Positions 50,244 through 61,004 of a stretch of DNA of 64,000 nt are shown here, one piece after another. How positions within the stretch are numbered: the stretch's first letter is position 1; each line of letters opens with the position of its first letter. A program made the position numbers and the translations under genes. The stretch covers positions 3,844,001-3,908,000 of the forward strand of contig CM059622.1 in assembly GCA_030435675.1 (NCBI GenBank), read 5' to 3'. The stretch is from Steinernema hermaphroditum (lineage: Eukaryota > Nematoda > Chromadorea > Rhabditida > Steinernematidae). Under the pieces are notes generated by a model. That model had not been told where the DNA came from. It saw only the letters and a program-made list of their open reading frames with translations, and searched no databases.

Positions 50244-50811
50244 ATGGAGGTCTTACGGCTCCTACGGCTAGTCGCTCCAGTTTGTGGAGAACTTCGCGAA
50301 GGGCAGCGTGCACGGCGGCGGACAGAGGCATGCTCTTCAGAGGACGGTAGTCTGCAGGGAGCAGAACTTGTCTACGGTGACGGAGGTGCCAGTAGTGTCT
50401 TTTATATCCATCCTTCGGACCTTCTCGACACCTGGAACTTCCTCAGCAACGGATACCCATCCTTCACCTGGACATCTCAAAAAACAATTTACCACCGAGA
50501 AGCCACGGTGAGTAGTTCTAGTTTTTTCCTCTTTAGATGGGAAAACGCTCGCACTCTGGTATAACTGACATAAATGTCGGAAAATGTAATTTAAAAAGAA
50601 AACGATGCAGTTCACTTAGTATCGATAATAATGACTCACGTAAAACAACAGATTTACCTCCTAAGGGATTCGGCGAAATCGTGGGCTATTCGATGTCCAT
50701 CGTACACCAACAACGTGGAATACCTCATGCTCATATGACGATCCACCCAACTACCAATCTGCCAACTCAACTCCCGCTGTCAGCGAAAGCAACCAATATC
50801 CTATTGTAGAT
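50244..50811 (+). pseudogene. Helitron-like Rep fragment
   Basis: The part 50537-50808 reads FGEIVGYSMSIVHQQRGIPHAHM. RGxPHxH is the two-histidine metal-binding motif of Helitron rolling-circle Rep proteins, usually preceded by an EFQ-like segment as here (VHQQ). An upstream frame to 50511 ends in a donor-like GTGAGT and the second begins after CTCTTTAG, so the two may be exons. No Tyr catalytic motif or helicase follows in frame, so it is a relic. Confidence 0.5.
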
Positions 50812-51602
50812 GTGCTTATAACTAACTTTCAACTAATAAACTCCCCACGCAGAATTTCTGAGTTTTTTTTTATTACTGGAAAAATGTACATAGAAGTGAC
50901 CTAATGAGATGCACCTTCTGTTTTCTCGAGGATCTATTGTCCATCCGTTCATGAAATTAGGCGAAATCGCTAGAGAAACGAGAAATATGCAAAAAAGCAG
51001 TGATTTTCAGTAGAACCTCGCTGAAGTTCCCGCCTGAATTTTTCGTTGCGGGAACTTTGCGAGAGATTTTCGACGAATTCAATATGTTGTAGATCCATCT
51101 CTGGCGGATCGTTTAGTGGATTTAACCACAGACGACAAAACACGAACCATACGTTTCGGTTACGAAATATTTATCTAGAAATATTTATGTTTCAGTGTTA
51201 CAGTCAAAGTGCAATGATAGAATGTGACGTCACTTCTATTATGTCTCTTTGTCCGTCTGTCTCGTGCGCTGCCTGCTTACCCGCCAAAAAACGCGCCACC
51301 CACACGTCGTGTGTGGTCGGAAAAATGTTCGTTTTTAAATAATATCGATCGTTTATTCTTTAAGGGTCGATACCTCGTATTTGTTTACTTCCAGAGTCCC
51401 TCTTCGGATGAACTTTTCCGAACGATTGACGTCGAGATCGCCTGAGCGATGAACATATGAAAAAGTAAGTTATCTTTTTTTTTGCTGAAAGCAGAGATGC
51501 CGACTCGGATTCGGAGCCGGTTCCACCTGAGTTTGCCGATTACGATCTGTCAGACCATTTCTATAGAAAACATCGCGTATATCCCGGAATATATACCGGG
51601 GA

Positions 51603-51727
51603 AATTGCGACCGTTCGCGGTGATGGGTAGCAGACGATGAGAGAAAATCAGTTGCCCTTCCCCGTCGCCGCCCTTTGTCTCTCGTTGTCTGCTCTCTACG
51701 TACCGATCCCCACGAACGGTCGCATTG
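51603..51727. repeat. long imperfect hairpin
   Basis: Arm 51603-51646 (ATTGCGACCGTTCG..., CAGACGATGAGAGA) is complementary to 51677-51727 with a roughly 30-nt loop. It may be a MITE or a transcribed hairpin. A small palindrome CCCGG-AATATATA-CCGGG precedes it at 51584. Confidence 0.5.
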
Positions 51728-52685
51728 TCCTCAGTACATAGAGTGCGGTTCATAAAGATAGCCTCACCTGATGTTTTTCCGGTTTGCGTTGGTGCGGCTG
51801 GCAACCCGCTCGGGTTTAGCTTCGTTTTACTGACGAGATCCCCCAAGATTATATGACATTACCATCTAGATTATATAACAATTTGCGACCTCAACAATAA
51901 TGAACACATCTAAATGGTAAATCTACACAGTTGTAAAGGGAGCAAAGAGATGGGACTACGATAGTTTCCCAGGCAGCACTTTGCCCTGTTGTGACTCTCA
52001 CAACAATGATCCAACAACAGAGACGACCGCACGACCACCTCTCTTTTTTTTTGCTCTCCCTTCGCATTCCGTCCTCTTAGACGAGCACATCAAGCTATCG
52101 TTTTTTTTTGTTCATTCCTTGGACTTCTTGTATCCAAGATCCATGACTGGTTCAAAACAGTGCAATTTCAAACACTTATACCCTACTGAAAACACGTTGC
52201 TTAGACGCCAATTGATGAACGTCAGAGGACAGATGCGGCATCTCGACAGACCGGCGCCTTGCACGGCCATCTCGTCACGCAGTCGCCGTCACCAACTTTG
52301 TCGGTCCAGTACCGACTCTTACCACATACTCCGGTAAGATTTACAACATCTTCACGTACGTTCTACGCAATCACCCAGGAGGACTGACAAGATACCACGG
52401 ACCGAAGATGAAGCTCGCCAGCCTATGGTTGAAGGACTCCGGAACGTTCACGACTAACGCTACCGCTGTCGACCTCGAGAAAACGGGAGCGGTCAGCATC
52501 GCCTACGTCCAGCACGTACCGGAGAACAGCAGGAAATCGATCCAGATCGTCGCACGACCACATGATCAACCGGAAGTGACGACGCGCCGGATGACTTGTA
52601 AGTCTGATGACTTGTAAGAACGTTGTAAGACTGATTCCGAGGAAAATAAGAGACATAAAGCGAGGACTCGGCTCTATGAGAGAAG

Positions 52686-53463
52686 TGTGCACATAAATCC
52701 ATAGGCATAGTCCTAAGCTGGAGCCTAAGCCAAGCCGGGATTTGCCTAAGCGAAGCCTGGATGTTAGCCCGTTCCAAAAAAAATGAATACAGAGCTCGTC
52801 TGCGGTCCGGCCGCAGCCTAAATCCTAACTTTACCCTCTTACGAAATTAATTATGTGCACACTTTTTGCACAGAGCCAAAAAATGACCCTTGGATTCACA
52901 AAAAATACGGCTGCGCGAGACCGTATCTTTTTAAGTTGACTTCCACAATGGGTCTCCACTTTGAGCCGAGAGATTCCTGTTTGTATGTTCATATAAGTCC
53001 ACTCGGAACGCCGCGGACAAGATGGCGCGACGACGCTAAGTGTCACATTTTTAATGATGCAACCAACAGTACTGAAAAAGAGTCCTCGGCTCTGTGCAAG
53101 AAGTGTGCACATAATGAATTTCGTAAGAAGATAAAGTTAGGATTTAGACTGCGGCCCCCCATCCAGGCTTCGCTTAGGCAAACCCCGGCTTGGCTTAGGC
53201 TCTAGCTTAGGACTATGCCTATGGATTTATCAAGACTACAGGGCTCGCTTAAAATTCATAGGCATAGTCCTAAGCTGGAGCCTAAGTCAAGCCGGGGTTT
53301 GCCTAAGCGAAGCCTAGAAGAAAAGAAAATCCTAAATTTTTTTTCTAGCGAAGCGTAGAAGCAAGAAAATCCTAACTTTACCTTCTTACGAAATTCATTA
53401 TGTGCACACGTTTGGAATTTTGTGCACACGAAATTGATTTTGTGCACACTTCTTGCATAGAGC
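52686..53463. mobile_element. foldback element with nested inverted repeats
   Basis: Arm A (52686-52761) and arm B (52807-52877) recur inverted as B' (53089-53157) and A' (53161-53229) around a 211-bp centre. Direct copies of A and B follow at 53256-53318 and 53368-53463. Arms are rich in CCTAAGC/GCTTAGG and GTGCACA. The element sits between two pieces of the helicase pseudogene. Confidence 0.7.
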
Positions 53464-53604
53464 CCATTTTTTCCATATTTGGCCATTGTTTCTATAAAGT
53501 AGAGCAGTTAAGCATCTTATGCCCCAAGAGATAGAGCCTAAAAATAGGTTAAAAGATAGGGGTTAGGTGATATAGCGCTGTTGAAGTGTAGCTAACGGCG
53601 ATGA

Positions 53605-53685
53605 CTGCGTAGCATTATGGTTAACGTGACGGACTACCCTGCTTCTTTTTCCAATCGGTTCGATCCCTGTCGACGGCAAGATGTT
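53605..53685 (+). repeat. tRNA-like relic
   Basis: A perfect B box GGTTCGATCCC (53657-53667) follows an A-box-like TAGCATTATGG (53610-53620) at tRNA spacing. An internal TTTTT would stop Pol III, and no cloverleaf forms well, so this is most likely a tRNA-derived repeat remnant. Confidence 0.35.
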
Positions 53686-54471
53686 TGTCTTAGTCTTACT
53701 ATTTTCATCAATATTTTTAACCCCATTCGATCACACGAAAACCGTTTGATTTTAGGCAATACGAAGACATGAGGAAGGAATCTTCTCACATAGCGGTCTA
53801 GTGGAAACCGTCCAAGAAATTTCGAGCCCTGATGATCCAAGCTCCAGCAGGAACGGGAAAGACACAACTGGAGGCCGCCATAATCAAGGAACATGCCAAC
53901 AGCACAGCGTCCGGAGCTCTTCTGTGCGGTGCCCCCACCAACAATGCGACGGCGAATCGCCTGCGAAGATCAGTCGGTCATCCTGGTAACAACCAGATCA
54001 CCCAGCGCAGAAGAGATCGCTGAAGTCGAGAAGAACAAGGCTGAAGGCCAATTCCGCGCCCGCCTGTCAGACGCAAAGCCCCGGTACGACGCGCTCATAC
54101 ATTCACCGTACTCGACGAGCGAGCCGTCGTCGCGTGCACTCGGGCTCGACAAGGACTGATCATCGTGGGCGACCTGAACTTCCTGAGTTAATCGAAAGCC
54201 TGGTACAGCATCATCCAGACAGCGACCATTCAAGAAGGAGTCCCCATAATGAGCTCCGACTTCGTCTCCTTCAGAGGCGCACTGGCAAGGACCCACCGCC
54301 GACTTCCGAGCAGATCAAGGCCCTCGTCTGGAAGTTCCACCTCAGCGAGCCCGCACCTGCCCCTCTCCCCTAGGATTCCTCACCTTGCGACTCTGTAGCC
54401 CGCCCCCCTGCGATATCCGTCATAACTGTAGTTTTTTTTGTAATAAAATTTATCTAGTAATCTCGTGCAGA

Positions 54472-54920
54472 GTGAAACCATTGGACTGTTTGAAAACCAG
54501 GAAACTACCGCATATATATATCCTCATGCTCATCCCTAATGTCACCCAACATTCACACACGCCGCAATGTCTCTCGCATTCAAAGCTCGTCAGATCAGAG
54601 CCGAGATGGGCCTCTATGAAGTCTCTGTAGCACTCCTACTACTCGCGGCAATGACGCTCGGAATCTATGTCCACGAAGCACCTCGCACGTGCTCTCATCA
54701 TTCAAACGGCCACTGTACAAGAAGAAAGACAGAAAGACAGACATTAAACAGAGATTCGATAAGTGTGGTCAACACATAACAGAAACCATTCGACTGTTTG
54801 AAATCCTTTTTCAAAAATATCTCTTAAATACTCTAATATTGTCTTTAATTCTTTCTACCGTTTAGATAGCCAACAATGCTTCGAGCTCGCCAAAGCGAGA
54901 TCCAAATGGGACTGTACGAG
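54472..54920 (+). repeat. tandem duplication of about 310 bp with a shared peptide motif
   Basis: GAAACCATTGGACTGTTTGAAA (54472) recurs as GAAACCATTCGACTG at 54781. The two following ATG frames encode RQIRAEMGLYE (54588) and RQSEIQMGLYE (54888). Both frames soon end or lack a partner, so they look like duplicated 5' ends of an unknown gene. Confidence 0.45.
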
Positions 54921-55060
54921 ATGATATCATCAAGTTTGGTCTATGGTCGAGCTGCTGATTAGAGAAGGTCCCACAACTGTCCAGCTTACCGAAAGGACGT
55001 GACAGCATATGCTGACGACCATGTCACGTTCTCCACCTTGGGAAGAACGACCTCGTCATC

Positions 55061-55213
55061 ATGAGTGGCATCAAAGACTGCACTTACCGGCCAACCATTC
55101 TTCGCAACGGCAACGTTTCCACCCAGCTGCTCACAGATGACAAGCACGCCTTGATGTTTGGACACATCACCGGAAACCCGCTGAACGACATTTCAAAAGG
55201 CAACACACCATTT
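55061..55213 (+). pseudogene. unidentified coding-like exon fragment
   Basis: The frame MSGIKDCTYRPTILRNG through HALMFGHITGNPLNDI has good codon use and ends at a donor-like GTAAGT near 55218. The upstream part continues in frame into HLGKNDLVI. It abuts the antisense integrase relic. Family not recognised. Confidence 0.3.
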
Positions 55214-55214
55214 T

Positions 55215-56100
55215 CGGTAAGTATTTCGGTTTCGATTTTCGGTCAACATCCGTTTAAGGTTTGACATGCGATGGGCTATTCGACAAATACAGCCAGTCGT
55301 CCAACTCTGCGTAGATGGGCACGAGAGGTCGTTCATTGATCATGGCCTCAATTTCGCTGAGTATGGTGCTAAGCTCTTCGGCTGTTGATATTTTCCGACC
55401 GAGAGCTTTTCGCCAGGCACGTTTGATCATTTGAACGAGCCGTTCGTAAAATCCGCCCTTCCACGGAGAGTAGGGGGTGATTGTCTTCCAGTCAAGTGCT
55501 GTTGTGCATATTCTTGGATGTGGGAATCAAGATGTTCGCCGTTGATGATCTTCACTCCGAGCAAGAATTGTGGTGCACTATCCATCGTAACCGACTTAGG
55601 AATTCCTCGTCTAGCGCTAAAGCGTCGAAAGGAATTGATGAAGACTTTGGTTTTCAAACCATGGACGGTTTCGATGTGTGCCAGCCTTGTAGTCGTCCGT
55701 GTGTACAAGCAGCCATAGGAATCGTTCTGTGTTTCCTCGGATACCGTTTTTGTTTGCAGCGGGCCGCGAGAAGGCATGTCTCACAAAGCCACATGTAAGT
55801 TTATTTATCGCTGTTTTGAAATAGTCCAAGTTTAGGGCAGTGCAATTTTTTATTCCGTATCATTGATTTACATCAAGCGGATCCCACTATGTTTCAGATT
55901 CGTCTTACTTAGGACAATAAATGCAAAGGCGACAGAGTGAAATGTTTGATGTGGGTCGTCATTAAGATCTCTAATGAGAGTCCATTCAATGCTAAACCAC
56001 ACTCTTGATGAAACTACCTTTCTGTGAGTACTTCGGTTTCGATTTGCATTCAGCGTTTGTTTGTTTAAACGATTGTTTCGATGGGCTATTTTACAGACAC
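55215..56100. repeat. direct repeat flanking the integrase relic
   Basis: Sequence 55215-55290 (AGTATTTCGGTTTCGATTT, later CGATGGGCTATT) recurs at 56023-56100 with changes. This may be a second, shorter fragment of the same element. Confidence 0.45.
55266..55829 (-). pseudogene. BEL/Pao-type retrotransposon integrase relic
   Basis: The - strand encodes an integrase core (RRFSARRGIPKSVTMDSAPQF, with a catalytic Asp), and in another frame the region around PYSPWKGGFYERL followed by an INERPL-like stretch. These are typical of BEL/Pao elements. The two parts lie in different frames near 55490, and no protease, reverse transcriptase or LTR is visible, so the copy is dead. Confidence 0.7.
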
Positions 56101-57626
56101 ACTATAGTGGTTGATTTGTTTACTATACCCACGATTATGAATTATAAAATGCTCTGCACGAACATTACGAACATAACCGTTAAGCCGTTTCTTCCACTTT
56201 CAACTGTCATGGTCGGCTGGCTAGTCACATATCACTTGCTAACCTCCTTAGGTCTCAATGTAATAACGATGGTTAGTGTGCGAAAAAAAAATAGAGAAAA
56301 TTAAACACCACTAATACAAACAGTGAAATTTTATTCATGGACCATTCGCTTCATCGAGAATTTACTCCAATCTCAGGTATGTGCCATGACCTCCACTGCT
56401 TCGTTTCTATGCGAGTCATTTCAGAAGCGAGCATACTTTCATCAATGAAGTCAAAGGGAAAGCAAGACTGAGCCAGTCGGCATGGCTGGTCATCAGACGA
56501 CGTCAGCGATCGAATGCTAGAAAAGCAAAGCTCCAGTTTTTTACGGCTAATGTCAATCTCGGCATAGTAGAAATTGTCCAGGACAGGGTTATAACGACAC
56601 GTTTCGGGAGACGAGTTCGTACAGTATATGTTATTGTTACGAGAGAATGAGACGCTGAGACTATTGGACTTCAAGCATATGATGTCAATGCAATAAGACT
56701 TCTAAACACTGTCAGGGAGGCGGACCTTAGGTTCGCCACCCTGTAGTTACACCAGACAGGTTCTCCGGCGGGCGACAGTTGATTACCGCACGCAAAGCTG
56801 TGAGGTCGACGCTGCCCCTTTCTCTTCTTGTTCCTTCCTGTCCCCGGATCCCCCTTTTGTAGCTCTGCCCTCTTCTGTTCCGCTCCACAATAAAAGTGTC
56901 CTCCACAGTGTCCTCCCCCTTCCCAAGGGACAGAAGTCGGTTCGTCTGAACTCGGGTCGTCATCGAGGTCCAGCTTTGCCCCAAAAGCTGGCACAACAAC
57001 ACTATCGAAGAAGGTCGAGTAAGTTCTTTAAGTTTCATTGCTATCTATGTTCTCTATTTTTCTTAGGTCTACTCTTTAGACAGAATTCTACTGCGCCCTG
57101 CAGTACCTGATTTTAATCAAGCACAGGATGACGATGAATTCCTGTTTGTGCACAAATCAAGTATTACTTTGTTGTAAATTTTGTTTTATTGGGTGTTTTT
57201 AATAAAAGGTGGTGGTAAATGGTATTTTTCTTGATGGTTTCCTCTTGACGATGGAAGTGGAGACGCGATAAGAATTTCTGTACGTGAAGGAGACGACTGC
57301 TGGGGTGAAGTTTTGGAAAGAAGAATCTGGGAACTGGAGTCTGGACAGAAGTGACTGAATTGTGTTGTGAGCGACTTCCTGCTTTTTATGTAGTTGACGT
57401 TTTATGCAGCACTCCGTCGCTGGGAATGGAAGTCGCTGCTAGGAGCCGTACGGAAGTCTTAAAGACTGATGGGAACATGGTCGTTTTAGCGAAAGAATTT
57501 TTTTTCTTCTTTTGTTGGTTATTTTATTTCTAGATTTCCGGAAATATCAATCGGATTTGACTGGGTAATAAAATAGGTATGGATAACTTCAAGACATCTC
57601 GACTACGCTTATAGAGAATTAGTTGA

Positions 57627-57645
57627 GAAGAGGGGGGGGGGGGGA
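57627..57645 (+). repeat. poly-G tract
   Basis: About 14 consecutive G follow AGAAGA. It is noted because of its rarity in the window and possible length error. A CT-rich imperfect repeat (CTCTAACT units) follows at 57795-57905. Confidence 0.8.
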
Positions 57646-58098
57646 ACGATTGTAAAAAAGGGCTGTGGTATGACTACTGGTGCCTCTTCGAGCGTTCCTA
57701 AATTCTGAGCTGGTCGCAGCTAGAATTAACTTGGCGGCCAGAGAGAACAGGAATCAACGATGACTAACACCAAACGACCGATCAACCTCCGCGGGAATTC
57801 TTACTCTCTCTAACTTCTCTTACTTCTATACTCTCAAACTCTTAATCTCTCAAACAACTCTAACTCAGACTCTCAACTCAATCTCTTAATCTCTTTGAGC
57901 TTAATCAGACTTCTTCTCCTCCAGCTTCTACCTTAAATCAACTACTGAACAAAAGAACTAACATAGCTTCTTTTATTACAAAAGCTATCACGGTAGCTAC
58001 CGGGCCATGATACAACGAACAAGTTCCTTTCATCACTACTTCTTAGGGTGTGGCTTCAGTCGGTGATCGGGACTTCGGGCGCAACGGAAGTGGAACGA

Positions 58099-58551
58099 TC
58101 AGCGGTCGGAGCCGCCGTGAAAATTTAGCGCCGGATTGCGATGGGGATGACGGCGATGACGGGGATGACTGCGGATGCTGCACCGGTGAATATCCTAAAT
58201 GAACGTCTTAATTGACTGTTTAGCCATGAAACTTACTGTCCCATACAACTTCCGAAGACACAGCTGCTCCTTTCCGGAGCACACCTGCTCAATGGCTTGG
58301 AGAACTTCATTATCTCTGAGTGCGCCCCAAGTCACCAGAGAACTCACGATGGAGCCGGCGACGGCCGCCCCACCGAAGGCCATCGCCAAAGTCGCTCCAG
58401 CTGCCGTGATGGGAGCTGAGATCGCCGAGACCGACAGCGCTGGGACAGCTCGACGGACACGGGAGTCCTGAGAAGTCTCGCTGGAGCCGTGAGGCGGTGA
58501 GGCAACTACATGGCGAGACGACATCAAAAAAATCAGGAACGTGAGCCACAT
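58099..58551 (-). CDS. small secreted protein, two exons
   Basis: Exon 1 is 58551-58237 (105 codons), a 42-nt intron with GTAAGT and TTTAG follows, and exon 2 is 58194-58099 ending TGA; total 136 residues. The acceptor CCGCTTTCAG lies about 8 nt before ATG 58551, a likely spliced-leader site. The N-terminus MWLTFLIFLM is a signal peptide with probable cleavage near VVA-SPP. A basic RVRR follows, then a long Ala/Ser/Gly-rich hydrophobic segment (AGATLAMAFGGAAVAG), then VLQAIEQVCSGKEQLCLRKL with two Cys. The tail is His/Arg-rich. It is not recognised; it may be a membrane-active or surface peptide, but that is a guess. A truncated paralogue lies 200 nt upstream. Confidence 0.55.
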
Positions 58552-58667
58552 CCGAAAGCTGAAAGCGGTGGAACGGTAGATGAACGGTTCAGTTTAATTC
58601 GTTGTTTAAGTTAAATTTCTTGTTTACTCTTGTTATTTTCACTTACATCGTGATTACATTTAATTAT

Positions 58668-58737
58668 TCGGCGCTAACGATCCGGCGCTCACCTTTCACG
58701 GCGCTAACAATTCGGCGCTTATTTTTTCGGCGCTAAC
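58668..58737. repeat. five CGGCGCT(AAC) motifs at about 15-nt spacing
   Basis: CGGCGCT starts at 58669, 58683, 58699, 58713 and 58728; three copies extend to CGGCGCTAAC (GTTAGCGCCG on the - strand). They lie 120-190 nt upstream of the secreted-protein start and between it and its paralogue fragment. It may be a tandem repeat or a binding-site array. Confidence 0.6.
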
Positions 58738-58749
58738 GTCATATAATCG

Positions 58750-58812
58750 TTACAGGTACAAATGCTCAATGGCCTCAAGGACTTCAGAGTCCTTGAAAAG
58801 GCTCCACGTGGA
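58750..58812 (-). pseudogene. truncated paralogue of the secreted protein
   Basis: The - strand frame reads TWSLFKDSEVLEAIEHLYL then TAA. This matches TWGALRDNEVLQAIEQVCS of the gene at 58.1-58.55 kb. The open side stops at an ATCACCCTGTA sequence resembling a mariner-type element end, suggesting truncation by an insertion. Confidence 0.6.
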
Positions 58813-60330
58813 TCACCCTGTATTTTGCAGAAGTATACCTTTGCTCGTGTCGATACTAGTTGACGTAGACGGTCGTATGGAATTTAATCAGAACGATCGA
58901 AGCTGTTCTGATTTGTGAAGTGTTCACATCGATTGGCTGTAGCCACCTGTAATTGTCTGGGATCCTAGGAAATGATTTGTCACTTTCTTAACTTCGCTCT
59001 ATCTCCCTTCGGACACTCTCGCGCTCGTCCAAGACAAGCGAAGAGCTTTCAGATCGATGTGTTCGATGTTCACTTCAAGAGTCGAAATCGTTGGTATTGG
59101 TTACTTTCTTCTTCAGAGTTAAGTTATGTTTAACTCCGTTTTCGATTTCTAAAAAGACATACATACATTAGCTATTAGAAAATTTTCGATTCAATTCAAA
59201 TTTTATATTGAAAGGTGGACTCGTACTTGTTATCACCACTATCGCCATCGGTAGGACCACGATTTGGCGGCCCTCTCCCAGAGGCTCTTTTCAAAAGTCG
59301 GCTTAGAGTACTTGAAGAAACATTATCCTCGAGCATATATGCTGTTTATACATGCTCCATATATGCTTTTTAGAAGATAAAGGCACCACTAGCAGCACTA
59401 TCAGCTTTGAAATGAACTCACCTTAACTCACTGTTATTATGTACTTCAGGGCTATTCTGCTCCAATGAGTCGAGGCACTCCAAAAAAGCCGGATTGCGCA
59501 CGCGCCAAGACCCATTGCAGCAGAATACCCCTTCTCTTTAAAATTCTCTTCAAAATGGCGAAGACGGAATTTTGCAAATGTCTGTCATTCACGAGATCCG
59601 GCAAAAGTGCATTATTTCGCACAAATATCGGTCACCACAACTTCGAAGTGAACTCACCAATAATAAATACAGAATCTCAGAGAATATTCGACAAACGGTC
59701 TATTCGGCTAATCACTGAAAAGAGCGAAATGATTGGAATATCATTTAAAATAAAAAAAAGGAACAACTCGATCTCAATAGGTGCCGAGTAACTGTGAACT
59801 GTACACATACATCTGCTGCAGCGCCAACACTCAACCACCCAATCAATCGCTATCTCACACGTAACAGATGCTAGACTGCGCAAACCGTTCAGTATCTACG
59901 TTTGTCGCGTCCCTGGGCAGTGACAATAAATCGATAGCATCTAAGCACTCGATGTTCATCAAGACTTCTGCGACTGGAGATATGCAAAGCTGAGCGACAA
60001 GTTAAGTTTTGTGAACGATTTTGTGAACGATGTTAGGTTGCTGTTGTGCAACAGGTCACGTTCGCGTCGCTTTGTTAACCTTGTGTGCAATTCACTCAGC
60101 TTTAGATTGGTACCTAACTCCTTTCTAACTAACCTAACCTAGCTTTCCTTTTCTTTCAGATGAAACCATAAAAACTACCCCCAAAACCATACAGGAATTT
60201 AAAATCACCCACAAACAAACATCATTTCTTCATTTCATAGAACAACTTCAACATTTGTTGAGAGGTTGTTGTGGACTGAGAGAAAGACTGAACGACCAAA
60301 GCAAAGCGAACGACCTGTCACTCTAATCAG

Positions 60331-60809
60331 CTTCGACTGTACGCTATGTGACTAACACCGATGTGAGCATTTCACTGTACAGTTCTACATTTTACTGCCC
60401 ACACAGTAGGCCATATCACCACACTCGCAATGGATTTGATATCGATGGCTGCATCGACTACACGCAATGGTTATACGATACTGACGGTTAAGTTAAGCAT
60501 GACTGTTTGAAAATTATCCTAAATGGCGACATTCCCTACTAGGGCAGCCTGTGAAGGAAGATTGTAATCAATGTAACATTACGTGTTTTGTGACCAGTTT
60601 TGCAAGAAAAAGCTGTTGTATTGGCCATTCACAAGCACTACAATTGTCTCCAACGCTTTAATATCTTCGGAACATCCTATTCACTTCAGTCTTACGAGAG
60701 AGCCCTACATCGAAAGGGCCCGGAACCTGACTGCTCAACTGCTATAAGAGCTTCTCCTGAAGGCGTCGGCGAGGTCGACTACGACAGTCGCTACAATTAC
60801 TACAAATAG
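60331..60809 (+). CDS. two 3' exons of an unidentified, probably secreted protein
   Basis: Exons 60331-60486 and 60598-60809 join in phase (G|TT) across a 111-nt intron. The reading is dense and coding-like: RYVTNTDVSISLYSSTFYC, then NGFDIDGCIDYTQWLYDTD, then KHYNCLQRFNIFG, ending YDSRYNYYK and TAG. Four Cys and many Tyr suggest an extracellular protein. The first exon must leave one base. An ATG at 60030 opening a signal-peptide-like MLGCCCATG...VALLTLCAIHSALD is near but its best donor (60110) leaves two bases, so the 5' end is unresolved. The gene is convergent with the exchanger. Confidence 0.5.
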
Positions 60810-60956
60810 AGAAGGTCTCCATGAATGTGAAGTCCATAAAAGTAGGCGCGCAAGCGAATTCAGAATCGACATCAATCGACACGGTAGATATCGCTATCAA
60901 AGAAAGTTGATCTTTTTCTTTGCTGAGAAGGAGTGTTCATCGTGTGACAGACAGTA

Positions 60957-60962
60957 TTTATT
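60957..60962 (-). terminator. polyadenylation signal of the Na+/H+ exchanger
   Basis: AATAAA on the - strand lies 43 nt after the stop codon. The convergent gene ends at 60809, so about 150 nt separate the two 3' ends. Confidence 0.7.
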
Positions 60963-61004
60963 GATCACCCTGTACAGATATCCACCAATATACCCAACTA
61001 CAGT

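Larger units (their letters stand above)
52333..54447 (+). pseudogene. decayed UPF1-like SF1 helicase gene interrupted by a foldback repeat
   Basis: Upstream coding-like frame 52333-52610 (KIYNIFTYVLRNHPGG, later SIQIVARPHDQPE) is separated by 1.2 kb from 53832, which encodes the Walker A segment IQAPAGTGKTQLEA followed by LLCGAPTNNATAN. A frame change follows, then 54113-54180 encodes ACTRARQGLIIVGDLNFL, the SF1 motif VI region, ending in TAA; a further open stretch (AWYSIIQTATIQEGVP) lies behind the stop. Walker A and motif VI are only about 300 nt apart, so the helicase core is internally deleted. AATAAA is at 54442-54447. This is a clear pseudogene; whether the 52.3 kb frame belongs to it is inference. 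Confidence 0.65.

Noticed and set aside
55431..55718. + strand frame at 55.4-55.7 kb
   Set aside because: It is antisense to the recognised integrase core.
59465..59791. 108-codon + strand frame
   Set aside because: Lys/Ile/Ser-rich, no signal peptide, motif or splice link; probably chance.
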